From assembly GCA_963691815.1 (NCBI GenBank), contig OY829655.1, forward strand, positions 31,210,167-31,274,166: a DNA stretch of 64,000 bases. Direction: 5' to 3'. The position numbers and the translations under genes were made by a program. This document shows positions 1 to 11,100 of the stretch, piece by piece (the stretch's first letter is position 1; the number at the start of each line of letters is the position of its first letter). The notes beneath the pieces are model-generated. The model saw only the letters and a list, made by a program, of their open reading frames with translations. It did not search any database and was not told the DNA's origin. This DNA comes from Echiichthys vipera. Its lineage: Eukaryota > Chordata > Actinopteri > Perciformes > Trachinidae.

Positions 1-400
1 GCAACAACCAGAGTCACTATAGGCCGAGCATTTACTCCATGGACTGAGAGAAAGGAGAGGAACGCCATTCAAACACACGCCCACATGGCTACGCTGCTCC
101 TTGATGCTAACATCACTTTCATCTGCACTTAGCTGGAACGGCTAACGCTAATGGCTAACGGCTAACGCTAACTGTCAGTCAAACTCCTCTAATCCTTGTT
201 TTGATGCTGTGATTTTCTGGAGGGGACGGGTTCAAACAGGCTCAAACAGACTCCGGTCTCCTGGAGCTACTGGGCCGGGTCTGACCAACCTGGCAACCCC
301 ACTGCTGGACTTCTTTTTTGTTGTTGGGACGACGATCTTGACACACTAGATGGCTGTGTTCTGCCCATTCAACCTCTAAGGAACAAATATTTTCATTGCA
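1..400 (+). mobile_element. Interspersed repeat family A, copy 1 (cut by window edge)
   Basis: This matches 27170-27475 in the same orientation and 24300-24660 inverted, with the same nested GCTAACGCTAAC run. The end resembles that of 28480-28600 (CACTAGATGG... TTCTGC). Similar inverted termini elsewhere (CAGAACGGCTCCATCTAGTG) suggest a TIR-bearing DNA element. Confidence 0.6.
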
Positions 401-1130
401 TCAGAGATAGGACGATGGTTTGAGTGTGCACTGAACTCATGTGACTGCACAGGTACAGAGTGTTTATGAGTCTGAAGGCCTGCATCATGAGCTGATGGGG
501 CACTTGGACTTATTTGTACCGGTAGCCGTGCATGAAGGGAATGTTATTCTAAAGGCTGACTGAGGAATGCACTATTCAAACACTAAAGAGCGACCCACTC
601 ACTGTACTGCGCTCCCTTCACATGCTGATCGAAAACATCAGGGTGGCACCTCGGCCCTACGAAATGGTGTTTGCTCAAAAGTACTTGCACAGGTCTATTA
701 CAGTATATGAAAATATCACACATGGCTGGGAGCGTTTATCTACCGGTGTGTCAGACGGCATGCATGGGCATACATATTCATGCGCCATAACATGAGCGGT
801 CAAAGACAGGTCTGCACAGTCTGCGCTCTGAAAGCTGCCACATACTGTACAAGAGGGCAGTGCTGAAGATCGACTCCTCTCTAGGGTTAAAGATTTTTGG
901 AGTTTTTTAAATTCTTGACTTGAAAACGTATCCGTTTCTACTCCCACGGAGCCCAACGCAGGTCAGCTCAGACTTAAAGGCTTGAAGAGCGAAGGCTTAG
1001 GGAAACAGGTGTGGTGTGAGGAGATGACTAACTTCTCTGTTATTCAGAGCCACATCTGAGATCAACACAAACTCTCTTTACGTAAGAAAAGGAGAAGTTA
1101 GACAGGGTTACTTAAAGCTGTACTCCGTAA
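400..1130. other. Intergenic, nothing recognised
   Basis: Only short open frames, no splice-bounded coding segment, and no repeat shared with the rest of the window. Confidence 0.5.
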
Positions 1131-1860
1131 TATTTCCATCTATTTAATTGCCTTTAACTTTCCTCTCAATCACAGAGTGAGTTAAAACAATGGGGATTGA
1201 TCATGTGACCCGCTAATGAAAGCACTTGTTGCCTTTTTGCTGTGGCGGTAGCGACATTGGCACACCAGATGTAGATAAGCCGCCATGTTAGTGATTCTTC
1301 TGACTCCCGTTGGTCTCTCAGCCCAGATCATCCAATTTCCAACTTCTGAGTCTGAGGTTTGTAGTAAGAGCAGAAGCGTAATAGGAACCTGTGTGTGTGG
1401 ATTTAGGAAGGGAAGATATAGGTGACTCGGCTGGGAACCGAAGGGTCGCTGTTTCGAGTCCCTGTGTGGACCATGAATGGAGCGTGGCTGCAGAGGTGCC
1501 AGTTCATCTCCTGGGCACAGCCGAGGTGCTGTTGAGCAAGGCACCGAACGCCCAACTGCTCGGGGCGCTGAGCCATTGGCAGCCCCCTCGCTCTGACATC
1601 TCTCCATTAATTGCATATATATAGGTCCTGTTTGTGTGTGCGTGTGTGTAACCTGAATAATAATAACAGAGAAAAAAATGAATTTTAAAAATTTTAGATA
1701 AAAGTAATTCTTCACACAGTACCATGAATGTGACAAGATGGAGGCTCTGAAAGAACATTTTACATCTGACCGCCACAGAAGCCGCTAGAAATGACTCAAA
1801 TCTTATCGGGTACGACCTTAAAAACAACCTAACTCTTATTTTCTTTGACTTTAGTGAAGT
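1130..1860 (+). mobile_element. Interspersed repeat family B, copy 1, interrupted by a SINE
   Basis: The two parts flanking the SINE at about 1390-1680 match, inverted, 44935-45330 and 45530-45620. Shared text includes GTGACAAGATGGAGGCTCTGA and the stretch around CCTGTGTGTGTGGATTTA. The family is unnamed here. Confidence 0.55.
1395..1680 (+). mobile_element. tRNA-derived SINE type 1 with (GT)n tail
   Basis: The head near 1420-1470 keeps a B-box-like GTTTCGAGTCCC. The body (GTTGAGCAAGGCACCGAACG, TGACATCTCTCCATTAAT) is followed by a tail of ATAGGTCCTG, a short GT run, then TAACCTGAATAATAATAACAG. Three other copies lie at 21.3, 51.1 and 51.4 kb. Confidence 0.7.
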
Positions 1861-2104
1861 GACAGTACTCTGTCGACCCTTACTGTAGGTGTAATGATGG
1901 TAGGTGTATTGACAATTTCTAGTCCCAATGTCCAGTTGTCATTGACACACAGGTGTTTTCAGTGTTCTCCTACACAGGCGTGGTTCACAGGTTAAAGTGT
2001 GGGTCGTAGATGTGGTTGATGTAAAGATGCACGTACCAGATTCTGTAACTCTTTTCGTCCTGGTGCGTCGCTTCTCTGATGCCAGTCCAGTCAGAACTGT
2101 TGAG

Positions 2105-2335
2105 CTCCTACCTGGTAAATGGACTTGTACTTATATCTTTTTCAGGCGCTTTCACATTCACACAGATTCTCATGACACACACAGACCATCTAATCTAACC
2201 ATTCACACACCCATGCGCACAAGGAGGAATTTGGGGTTCAGTGTCTTGCACAAGGAGACTTTGACAGGTGGGGATTGAACCGCCAATCTCTTGAATGGAG
2301 GACAACCCACTCCTCCAGTGAGCCACAGTTGCATT
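2105..2335 (-). mobile_element. tRNA-derived SINE type 2, copy 1
   Basis: Inverted relative to the copies at 7.8 and 32.6 kb. It shares the TGTCTTGCACAAGG-type and TCACATTCACACAGA-type segments and a B-box-like GTGGGGATTGAACC. Confidence 0.65.
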
Positions 2336-2502
2336 CTACTGGTGTTACCGCTTCCTGTCACCTGTGCCCCTCTTCAGACCACCCTGTGCTCCCAATGACT
2401 GCCATATGGCCAAAATCTTTAAACCCCGTATAGTTCGTTAATTTCATTCTTCAATAGTAACGCAGTTTATCATGATATAGGATGTTTTTAGTAGTTCACT
2501 AA

Positions 2503-3083
2503 GGGCGCACTCACAATGTCCTTCCACACCGTGCCAAAACCGGTTTTTCAGCTAAAGCCTAGTGCGTTTGAGCAGTGTGAGTGCAACCGCTCCGCGCATA
2601 ACTGCGGACAGCGGGCCGTCCATGAAAGAGGTGGGCTTTTGTAGAGCCCGTTTGCACATGTACGAGCACGAGCGTGCGCACGTGTACGAGCACGAGGCCT
2701 ACGGCGGTTCTGAGGTCATTTCCTGTGCGCCTGTTGGGACGTAGAAAAAAGAAGGAGGGACCATGCGCGGACATTTCAAACAATGGCGGTGAAAGGTTCA
2801 CGTTGGTGTGATGCGGAGGTGGAGTGTTTACTGCAGATTTGGTCGATGAAAAGATTCAAAAACAGTCGACAAGACGCACAAAAACTCCGAGGTCTACGGA
2901 AAGATCTGGAAACAAAGCCACGCATCGCCATGACGTCATCAATGCGTGTGACGTGTTACGGCGTGATGACGTATAGGCAGCAAGAAGCATTCTCCGAGGC
3001 CCAGGTAGTGTGAGTACAAACGGGCCTGGAGGGGGGGACACGGACCCTAAAGCACGGGACGGAGGCACAGTGGGAGGGCGCCC
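2503..3083 (+). mobile_element. PIF/Harbinger-like MITE, copy 1, TSD TAA
   Basis: It starts GGGCGCACTCACA and ends with the imperfect inverse GTGGGAGGGCGCCC, flanked on both sides by TAA. Inside is a 76-codon frame (2783-3013) beginning MAVKGSRWCDAEVECLLQIW, like the start of Myb/SANT domains found in Harbinger second proteins, after which the frame runs into apparent non-coding sequence. No transposase is present. A 3-bp TWA duplication is the Harbinger signature. Confidence 0.8.
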
Positions 3084-3319
3084 TAAATCACATGGTAAAG
3101 CCCATTTTTGTCTACTATTGTGCGAGTTAATTATACAAATGAAGTTTGTCGTTTTCACATTTTATTAAGAACTAAGTGCGAAATAAACCTAACATGCAAG
3201 GAAATATTGCTATAATTTTTTCAACATCACGATAGAAATTATACATTTTTTAGATTGTTTTAACTGTATATCTGGGCGCCATAGGGTGGTGATACAAGGA
3301 GAACGGCAATTTTAAAGTA

Positions 3320-3477
3320 TCTTCATTCATCTTCAACCACTTATCCCGGGGTCGGGGTCGCGGGGGGGCTGTCGGCGTGAGGCGGGGTCCACCCTGGACA
3401 GGACGCCAGTCTATCACAGGACACAGAGACGAACAGAGACAGACAACCATTCACACCTACGGGTGATTTAGAGTCAT
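3320..3477. mobile_element. Non-LTR retrotransposon 3' end (L2-like repeat), partial copy
   Basis: Shares CACCCTGGACAGGACGCCAG and the following 100 bases with copies at 19.9, 40.6 and 50.1 kb. CATTCATC motifs lie at its left edge, resembling the short tandem tails of L2 elements. Confidence 0.6.
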
Positions 3478-3974
3478 CATTTATCTTCCTTCAGATAATT
3501 CAGATAGTTTTCTGGTAAGTTTGGGTTTTTATTAATTCCATGTTTCTTCGTTACATCAGAGGTAAGAGCCCTGTGTGCAACCACTATGAATTCCAGTCAT
3601 CAAAATGTATATTAATGTAAGTTAGTGGACATTATAATGCAAATATTTTTAATAATGCACCAGGTTAGAGGGTTGCTTGTATAATCTGCAGCATTAGTTC
3701 TCTGATAATCCTTTTTATATGCAAGAAAGTTGTTCCTGTAACGGAAACATCCCTCGACAGAAGCTGCAGAGGGAAGCAGAAGCATCCCTCAAATCCACAA
3801 CCCCTTTACCTAAGATCTTAGCCAGTTAATGAGAAGGGAAAACACGAGCTAATAAAGTAATTAACTTACTCTTATTAGATTTTGAGGGGTTACAGTGCTT
3901 CCTGGTGCTGGCCTACCGCAGTTTCATCGCAGTAGGTATTTTAATAATGCATCTAATTAAGGTTTCACTTCCAG

Positions 3975-4150
3975 ACCCTGGGCGCCTCCCTAGGGAGGTG
4001 TTCCAGGCACGTCCAGCTGGGAGGAGGCCTCGGGGAAGACCCAGGACCAGGTGGAGAGATTAGATCTCCACACTGGCCTGGGAACGCCCCAGGATCCCCC
4101 AGTTAGAGCTGGTTAATGGGGCCTGGACAAGAGGCTGAAGATGAGACGAG
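3975..4150 (+). mobile_element. Non-LTR retrotransposon 3' fragment (Rex/CR1-like), copy 1
   Basis: Contains CTGGGCGCCTCCCTAGGGAG through to the GAAGATGAGACGAGA tail. Translated, similar fish elements read as the C-terminal RT region (PREVFQARPAGRRPRGRPRT-like). Copies lie at 22.0, 38.5, 45.4, 56.1 and 60.1 kb. Confidence 0.7.
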
Positions 4151-4684
4151 AGATGTTAATATTGGAAACGTTCCACAGCCACAAACGGATCACAAGACAA
4201 CGGGCCCCGGGCACGGACGCGTTACAGGCCCCTCCCCATCTGTTTTTTTTGGGGGGGAATAGTTTGCATCCATTTTCAGTTGTTTTGTGTCAGATTGAGG
4301 TGGTTTGGGGTCGTTTGTAGTCGTTTTGTCTCTTTGTAGTAGTTTTGAATCTATTTTTAGTAATTTTGCATCTTTTCTTCAAATCATTTTGTGTCTCCTT
4401 GCAGTTTTTATGCATCCATTTTTTGTAGTTTGAAAAGTTTGTGATCATTGTGTGTTAAGTCTTCAGGAACATTTTGTGAGTTGGGGTCCCTGACCATATG
4501 GTGACACAGGTCTTTAGACCCATTAGACCTGTTCAGTCCATCTGTACCCTGCCGGTCTGTTTTTGTCAGTTTACTGTTTCTAAAATAGATGTAAATGTTG
4601 CAAGAGATTAAAATCTGACAGATTCAAACAGGTCCATAACATTTATTTAATAGAAAAAACTCTTTATGTGCTACATTTAGAAAA

Positions 4685-5574
4685 TCATGTGCATGCGAGC
4701 TGGGTCATGTTGGAGAACTCTGGGGGGTTGTAGACGAGTCGGGGCGCTGCAGGAGTCGAGACGTGAGACGACTCCAGCCTTGAGGATGTTTCCATGCTTC
4801 TCCCCACCTGAGTGAAAGAAAAAGCAAATGAATCACATGGAATCAAACTTTGAATTAAAAGAAATGTTCTCATGTTTCACACCAAGTTCACAATTAGTTA
4901 TAATGATCGCGTCTGTATCACGTCTCAAAATCAGGATCAGAGCCTGAAAAGGTTGAACTTCAACTCTAAGAACATATTTTACCTTAACGAATATCATCCG
5001 ATGCTCGGTTTGCAGATGTTGGATGGCAGCCACCTCACACTTCCACTCTAGAGAATTAACACCACATTAATAATAAGTCACTGAAAGGAAACAAACACGA
5101 GTTTTGTGCATGTTTGAGACCATTTATCACAAAGTACACACTTCACTGCGACCATTTTCTTTGAGGTTGATCTACCTTCATGGCAGCCACTGGTGTCAGT
5201 TCATTTCAGACTGGCTGGAGATGTGCCACCCATCAAAGTGAAGATTTAGTCTTAAGACTTTTTTCTAACCCTTCAAATCTCTGGAAGTTGATTTTCAAAC
5301 CTCACTGAAATGAACTGAAACCAAAGGCTGCCTGTATAGTCATGACTAGAATAAACAGCTTGTGTTTGTTTGCCTCCAACTCCTCAAAACTGTCCAGACT
5401 TCATAATATATGTGGAGTCAATATTGATTAAGAAAGACGGTCAGCAGTAATGTTGGGGATATGATCTGTAACCTCAGTCAAAGGTAATCTATAATCGACA
5501 CTCACCGCCGTCAGATTCCTGTCGTGCAGATCCTCTGAAGAATGTCGTCCATTTTGAAACAAATTTCCCCGACA
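4685..5574 (-). CDS. Possible 3'-terminal exons of an unidentified - strand gene
   Basis: Three segments look like successive exons. 5574-5506 follows TTTGGTGGCAG, ends at GCG|GTGAGT and encodes 23 aa (CRGNLFQNG... to LTA). A second segment ends at 4983 (GTTAAG|GTAAAA); it starts either at 5033, in phase but with a weak acceptor, or at a stronger acceptor about 14 bases earlier that would shift phase. 4807-4685 follows CTTTCACTCAG and encodes 40 aa ending FSNMTQLACT, stop. ATTAAATAAA lies about 40 bases past the stop. The segments can be joined in phase. I do not recognise the protein and found no domain. Splice-like pairs occur by chance, so this is tentative. Confidence 0.35.
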
Positions 5575-5829
5575 CTGCCACCAAACACACACACACAACA
5601 TAAATTTGAGAGCAAACAAAGCAACAGAAGAGCTTTCAACACATCATTTCACGTCTTACCAGGCCTGATGGGTCCAGAACCATCTCCTCTCCCTGCCACG
5701 GTGCCTTCACTGTTCGGCTCTCCGGTTGAAGGCTTATCCGTTCACCTCACATTCTGTGGCAAATCTGCAATAAATATTGTTTAGTTTCCACTAAAATCTA
5801 AATGTTTCACACCTCAGTCAACCCTCCCC

Positions 5830-6560
5830 CTTGTTGGCCAATGAGATGCTGAAGGGGAGATTCCAGAAAGAGTATTTGAGTATGTGTGGGAGGCCTCCTC
5901 TCAGATGTTTGGGGGATAGTGAAGAAGATGAAGTGCAGGTAAAGTGGCCAGCGGAGTGCTCAAGGAAAACAAAGGGAATAAGGTCAAAGAAAGAAATGCT
6001 TAAGCGGTTAAGAGAAGATCAGAAAATATGCGTAAACAAGAAAAGTGTCTTGAGTTTATTGCCATAGTGTTCTTTTATCCAAAAGGATAAAGATGGGAGA
6101 CCTGTAAAGGACACGGAGGGAGGGATCTGCACCATCTCAGACAACTGGGTCTGGGTTATAGTGTCATGAATGGGATCACTTTGGGTTTAAATAAAACCTA
6201 CCTGATGAAGATTGTACAGCGATGGATGAGTTCCAGAAGGTGGCCGCAATGTAGCATTATGGCATTTAGGTTACTTCCCCGTTTTGGAGGAAAGAGTGGG
6301 TCTCCTTCTGGACTCTGATTCCCATGGTCAACTGGAAGATCTCATGCATGGGAATTGGGTCTCCCAGGATCAGGAACTGCCTTGGTAACAGGCTTCCCCT
6401 GGTGGTTGTCAGGAGGACATGCAGGATTACTCAGGAACTGGACAGGGGAGGTCAAACAAACACCGCTCTCTAACCAGAGTCTTGCTACCCCACTGCTCAG
6501 GTCCGCCCACTGCTGCAGGAAAAACTGCTCCAAAGCCAGAGCATTGTTGAGGAGGTGTGG
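5830..6560. other. Unassigned low-copy stretch with short open frames
   Basis: A basic 78-codon + strand frame (5831-6067) and a - strand frame around 6533-6342 (LEQFFLQQWADLSSG) occur here. Neither is recognisable, and the second reaches a stop without a clear donor. They may be exon remnants or part of the neighbouring retroelement. Confidence 0.25.
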
Positions 6561-6753
6561 TTTGTGAATGTGTAGCAGCTAATTATAGCTAATACTTACC
6601 CTTGGTACATTTAATACATACTTAGCCTTGTTAAACAGCAGAGGAGGAACTCAAATTTCCAAGCTTATCTGTAATCACCATACTATTTATCTGTTATGCT
6701 TGTATCTGCAAAGGAAGAATATGGCTTTATTTAACTTACCTGCAAAACACCTT

Positions 6754-7150
6754 TTACCTTATCACTAATGTACTTGGAACAATGTCACGATTATCTGGTC
6801 TTAAATCCGCACACTGATGAGGAGCTTCTTGCCGTTCTGCAGGATGTGCTCTGTGGAACAGCTGGAGAATAATGGGATGAGACCAGAAAAACATGTACCA
6901 GGAAGTGATTTGAATGCAAATTCCTGTCAACCTTACCAGGAGGACTAGACTGATGAACTGGAAGAAAGAGTGAGGATACAGAAATATGACTTTGCTTACA
7001 GATACCAACCACTTGGTCACTGCTGAAACCAAAGAGACCCCAGACCGTCAGGGAGACCACGCGGGATGATCCTGGGTGGCAGCTAGAAAATGACAACTTA
7101 CCTGTTGTGACCTTATCAGAAGCCCTGGCTTGCCCTGTTGTCTTGGGTCT
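6754..7150 (-). other. Cluster of exon-like segments with splice-type borders, - strand
   Basis: Several open segments are bordered by good splice motifs on the - strand. Near 7134-7102 a segment after GACAACAG ends at CAACAG|GTAAGT. A 21-nt segment near 6955-6935 lies between TTCTTCCAG and GTAAGG. Near 6870-6763 a segment lies between ATTCTCCAG and GTAAAA (LFHRAHPAERQ...). They could belong to the same unknown gene as the 4.7-5.6 kb exons or to a decayed retroelement. Confidence 0.25.
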
Positions 7151-7269
7151 GGGTGTACGTTGGAAATAATCATTAATGGATAACCGTCAACCCCAGAGGT
7201 TCAGTCAAGTCAAGCAGAGCTCGTACACAAGGTGATTAAAGGAGCCCAGATGGATAAAGTAGGGAAGAG

Positions 7270-7800
7270 TGATATATGCAAAAAAAAAGCCAGCTTTAGC
7301 GTCAACATGAAGAGCCGATTCTGCCAAACATCTCTGCAGCTAGAATTCAAGTGGATCTGGAGGAGATAAAAGCTGTGGAGGAATTCCCAGTGCTGACTAA
7401 CCTCAGAGGTTATGGAGTATGGCTGGTATCACCGATTCATGCCAAACCTTACTCATACGTACCACTTAATGCACTCAAACACAAAGGAGTCAAATTCCAG
7501 TGGTACCCCGAGTGTCAACGCTCTTGAGATCCATGAAACTCACCTTATATCCCCAACCATCTTACGTCAACTTAACCTTCCCTTGTAGTGTACATTGAGG
7601 CCATCGATGCCATCTCAGCGCTGTGCTTGTCCAACAAACTGGGTGAGGTTAAAAGGAAGTCTTGGCAAATGGCAGCAGAAGCCTATATGAAGCTGCACAC
7701 TGCAGGAGTTCACCGGAGTCCTGGAAGGGAAAGTACAATACAGTACCTGATGCTTTGTCCAGAGCTCCTAGTGACACCGTTGTTGCAGTGTGACTTCAAC
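7270..7800 (+). mobile_element. Decayed Gypsy/Ty3-type LTR retrotransposon pol fragment
   Basis: Frame-shifting translation gives two motifs typical of Gypsy RT/RNase H. An AGYHRFMPN-like block with GVKFQWYPECQR lies near 7410-7525, and KGKYNTVPDALSRAP, the end of RNase H just before integrase, lies near 7725-7775. Stops and frame breaks separate them, and no LTRs were recognised. It is a non-functional endogenous remnant. Confidence 0.6.
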
Positions 7801-7802
7801 TT

Positions 7803-8110
7803 CAAGTGTGGGGTGGCTGTGGCTCAGTGATGGAGTGGGTCGTCCTCCAGTTGACAGATCAGCGGTTAGATCCCCACCTCCCCCGGTCCACATGTCGAAG
7901 TGTCCTTGGGCAAGACACTGAACACCAAAATAGCTTCCAGTGCTGTGCATGGGTGTGTGAATGTGGTGTGAATGGTTTGATTAGATGGTATGTAGATGTC
8001 CACTGCCATCAGTGTGAATGTCTGTGTGAATGGGTGAATGTGACAAGTAGTGTGAAAGCGCCTTGAGTAGGCAGAAGAGCAATGGAGCAGTTTATGGTAA
8101 CTGATCCATT
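7803..8110 (+). mobile_element. tRNA-derived SINE type 2, copy 2 (fullest)
   Basis: A-box-like TGGCTCAGTGATGG and B-box-like GGTTAGATCCC sit about 40 bases apart, as in a tRNA promoter. They are followed by GTCCTTGGGCAAGACACTGA and a GTGTGAATG-rich tail ending in AAAGCGCCTTGAGTA. It abuts the Gypsy remnant. Confidence 0.75.
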
Positions 8111-11100
8111 ATTCAATTGTTTGAGTATCATTTAAGAATAACTGTCCGTCATTCCCTCCCTCAAGGCACCTCCCTCTAAACTGATCATGAGATGATTTGC
8201 TTCTAGAGGTTCTCAAGAGTGCAACTCCATTTCCTCGAAGCGAAACATCTTGGGGGTGCTCAATAGTACAATCAGTGTCCTGATAGGACACCTGATGTCC
8301 ACCACTAAACTGTGTGATTTTAACCCGGCAGCAGGTTGGCTCTGGCACAGCTCTGTCCTCTTTATCCAGATCCACTGGGATGCGACCTCTGTCTGCTTGG
8401 TGATGTTGGCCATCAGCCACTTCCTACCCATGCCTTTAATCCAAAGCATGGTTCCTTCCACATCTCCAAGGAACCCTTTGCTCCTAGTCTGTGCTGCTGC
8501 TATACGCTCCCCTGACCAAAGAAAGTGGATGAAATGAGGGCCGGTAGAATATTGCTAAGGCTTCTTCTTTGCCTTCACCACACCAGCTACCAACTGTGTG
8601 AGAACCTGGTCCCGTCACTGCCATTTGTAGAGGTCTGGTGGAGTAAGCACGACATCATACACAGAACAGAAGCTTGATCTGGTGTCCGTGCAATAGAGAT
8701 CATTTGGAGCATGGATGCTCTTCCATATCTTTCAGCTGCCCTGTTTGTTCTTGACTGTCTTGCATACCGCTCTTTGCACCATGCCATGCTGCTCCCTTGT
8801 GAAAGTAGCGTTGGTCCAACTTGAAAATGTCAGCATGCTGCAGGTGATCCTTTGCCTCTTTCAATGTCCAGCTAACCTCAAAGTCTGTCTTGAATACTCT
8901 TGCATCTTTACTGTCAAGTTGCATCATGGTCTGGTGTGTGTTTGTGGCCTCAACCACCAACCTCCTGTCACTGGTAGCTGCAGCTCGCTGTATGGGCTAA
9001 TAGAGCAGAGGCTTCTTGGGACACCCAGTCGTCTCCTTGTAATGGTGTTCATCCACTTCTCCAGCCCCTCAACAGTGAAAATAGATACCTGATAAATGAG
9101 CAATTTCCAAAGCAGTCTGTTGGTATCCCTAGGCCTTATACTAAACTACTTAACAGGTAAGCAAAACGATAAAAACTAAAAAACATGACTAAAAACATGC
9201 ATCCCACTGTCATTGTTACAGTTCATATTATATTCAAGGGCTCCTTTGTGGATTATTTCAAACCTATTCACTCATTTTTGGATGTCCTCATATCCACATC
9301 TGCAGACCTGGTAAATGTAACATCTGTCATGTAAGGTTGATCATCTTTCTTCACTATATCCCTGGAGGTATCTTGTAATTAATCAATGATTGGTTCTTCC
9401 TCACAAAAGGATGTGCTTGGGCCTGCCAAGCCACCACATTTGCTCTTTGGTCTTTCCAGTCTTTCCTTGCGGTCATCATTCTTCCTTTGTCTCCAACTAG
9501 TCTTTCTAAGCTGTCTTTGGGTCTGCCAGGAAAGGTTAACAGAACATATCTCCTTTACAGGGACTCACACCTGTGTCATCTGAGTTAGTGGCATTGCTTT
9601 CTCTTTTATTTCCTCCCTCAATGTACCTTCCTCCAATCTGGGCCTGAGTTGAGTGAATTTTGCAGGTTCCCAAATGAGTGGCCGCTCAACTTTCATTGAT
9701 GGCAGTCCAGACGTCCCAGAGGGGCTTGACAGTAGGACCAGTGTCCTGATATTAGCCCAAGAGTTCTCCTGCCCTGTGAAGCCCCCTCCACCCACAGGTT
9801 CCCGGCCTTTCATCCATTCCATTGGCTCTGGAAGATAAGAACCTGATATTCATTTATCTTGTTCTCATGGTCTTCATCCATCCTCTCATCCCAGGGGACT
9901 GTAAACTTAAGCTCAACCCACTGCTTGGTGCCTTCAATCCAGAGTGAAGTGGTGGTTATCGCTTGTGTAAATTTAGGCTTCTTCTTAAGATCTGTCCCAA
10001 TCTCCCAGTTGCTTGCCATGGCCAGACACCGACGCCCATCTCTTCGGCTTCTCTCTGTCCATGGATGATAGCCATGACATGTCAGCTTTCCTCCTGTCTT
10101 GTGGACCTCCCTTTGCACGTCACTCCCCAGGGTTAGCCTTGTTACAACTTGCCAGGGTGGAGCAGCAAATACCTGGACTGACCTGACCCAATGCTTGGTG
10201 CCTTTAATCCAGGAGACAATTATCCAGAGGTTAGTGTGGGTTATCTCCTCTGCAAATTTAAGCTTCTTCTTGAGGCCCTTCCCCATCTTCCAGTTGCTTG
10301 CCGTGGTCAGGATCTATTGCTCTTCATCTCTTCGGCTTTACATTTTTTCGAATATGTTTAGTCTATATAATATTTTGTGTTTGTATATCTGGAGTTCTGT
10401 AACAAAAATTATTATTATTAAAGTTTCCTTCCTTCTTGCTCCACAGCAGCAACCGAGTGTTATGCAGGACCTCATGCATGGAACACTAAATAAACTTGAA
10501 CCCAAGATGTCTTGCCAGGTCAGTGCCCTCATAAACAAGCAGGGCAGCTGGAAGATGTGAGACATTGTTCAAATTATATAGCCTTGACATGTCAGCTTTC
10601 CTCTTCTGGACCTCCCTCTGCAACATGCCATGCCGCTCCACAGGGTCAGCCTTGTTCTGACTTGCAAAAGTGGAGCCTGCCCAAGGCAAATGATGTTTCA
10701 ACTCTTTTGGGGCAGGTGATCTGCCCAGGTCTTCTTTCATTCTGAGCATTTTCATTCTCCCTCTGATGCCTTGTCTCCTTTGATAAAGTGAGATATTACT
10801 GAATTGTTTGACCTCTGTTGAGTTTTATTCTTTAAGAATAAAGCGTTCCTGAGCAAGTGAGTTTTGCCTCCATGCAACGCTCAGTAACGTCCCGAGTCAT
10901 CTCCTGAGCCTTTTGCAATACGTTCACATCTTTTACAGAATATCATTTGGCCCTGGGGCTGCTCTCTGGTCTATTTGACTAAGGTGTTGACTTCATCTAC
11001 TTTAAAAAAAAGACTAGATAGTTCAGCAAGTTTGATTAACTTCTCCATCTCCTCCAGGCTGTGCTTTCTTCTGGGGTCACTGAACATGACAAAAGTGCTC

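Noticed and set aside
2783..3013. Functional Myb/SANT gene
   Set aside because: Only the first 15-20 residues look like the domain, the rest reads through MITE sequence, and the frame is inside TIRs at several sites.
5660..5760. A further upstream exon of the unknown - strand gene ending CTG|GTAAGA at 5660
   Set aside because: The good acceptor upstream leaves stops in all three frames; only a weak acceptor would give an open exon.
7803..8110. tRNA gene suggested by A- and B-box motifs
   Set aside because: No foldable cloverleaf was seen; it continues into a SINE body and recurs at 2.1 and 32.6 kb.
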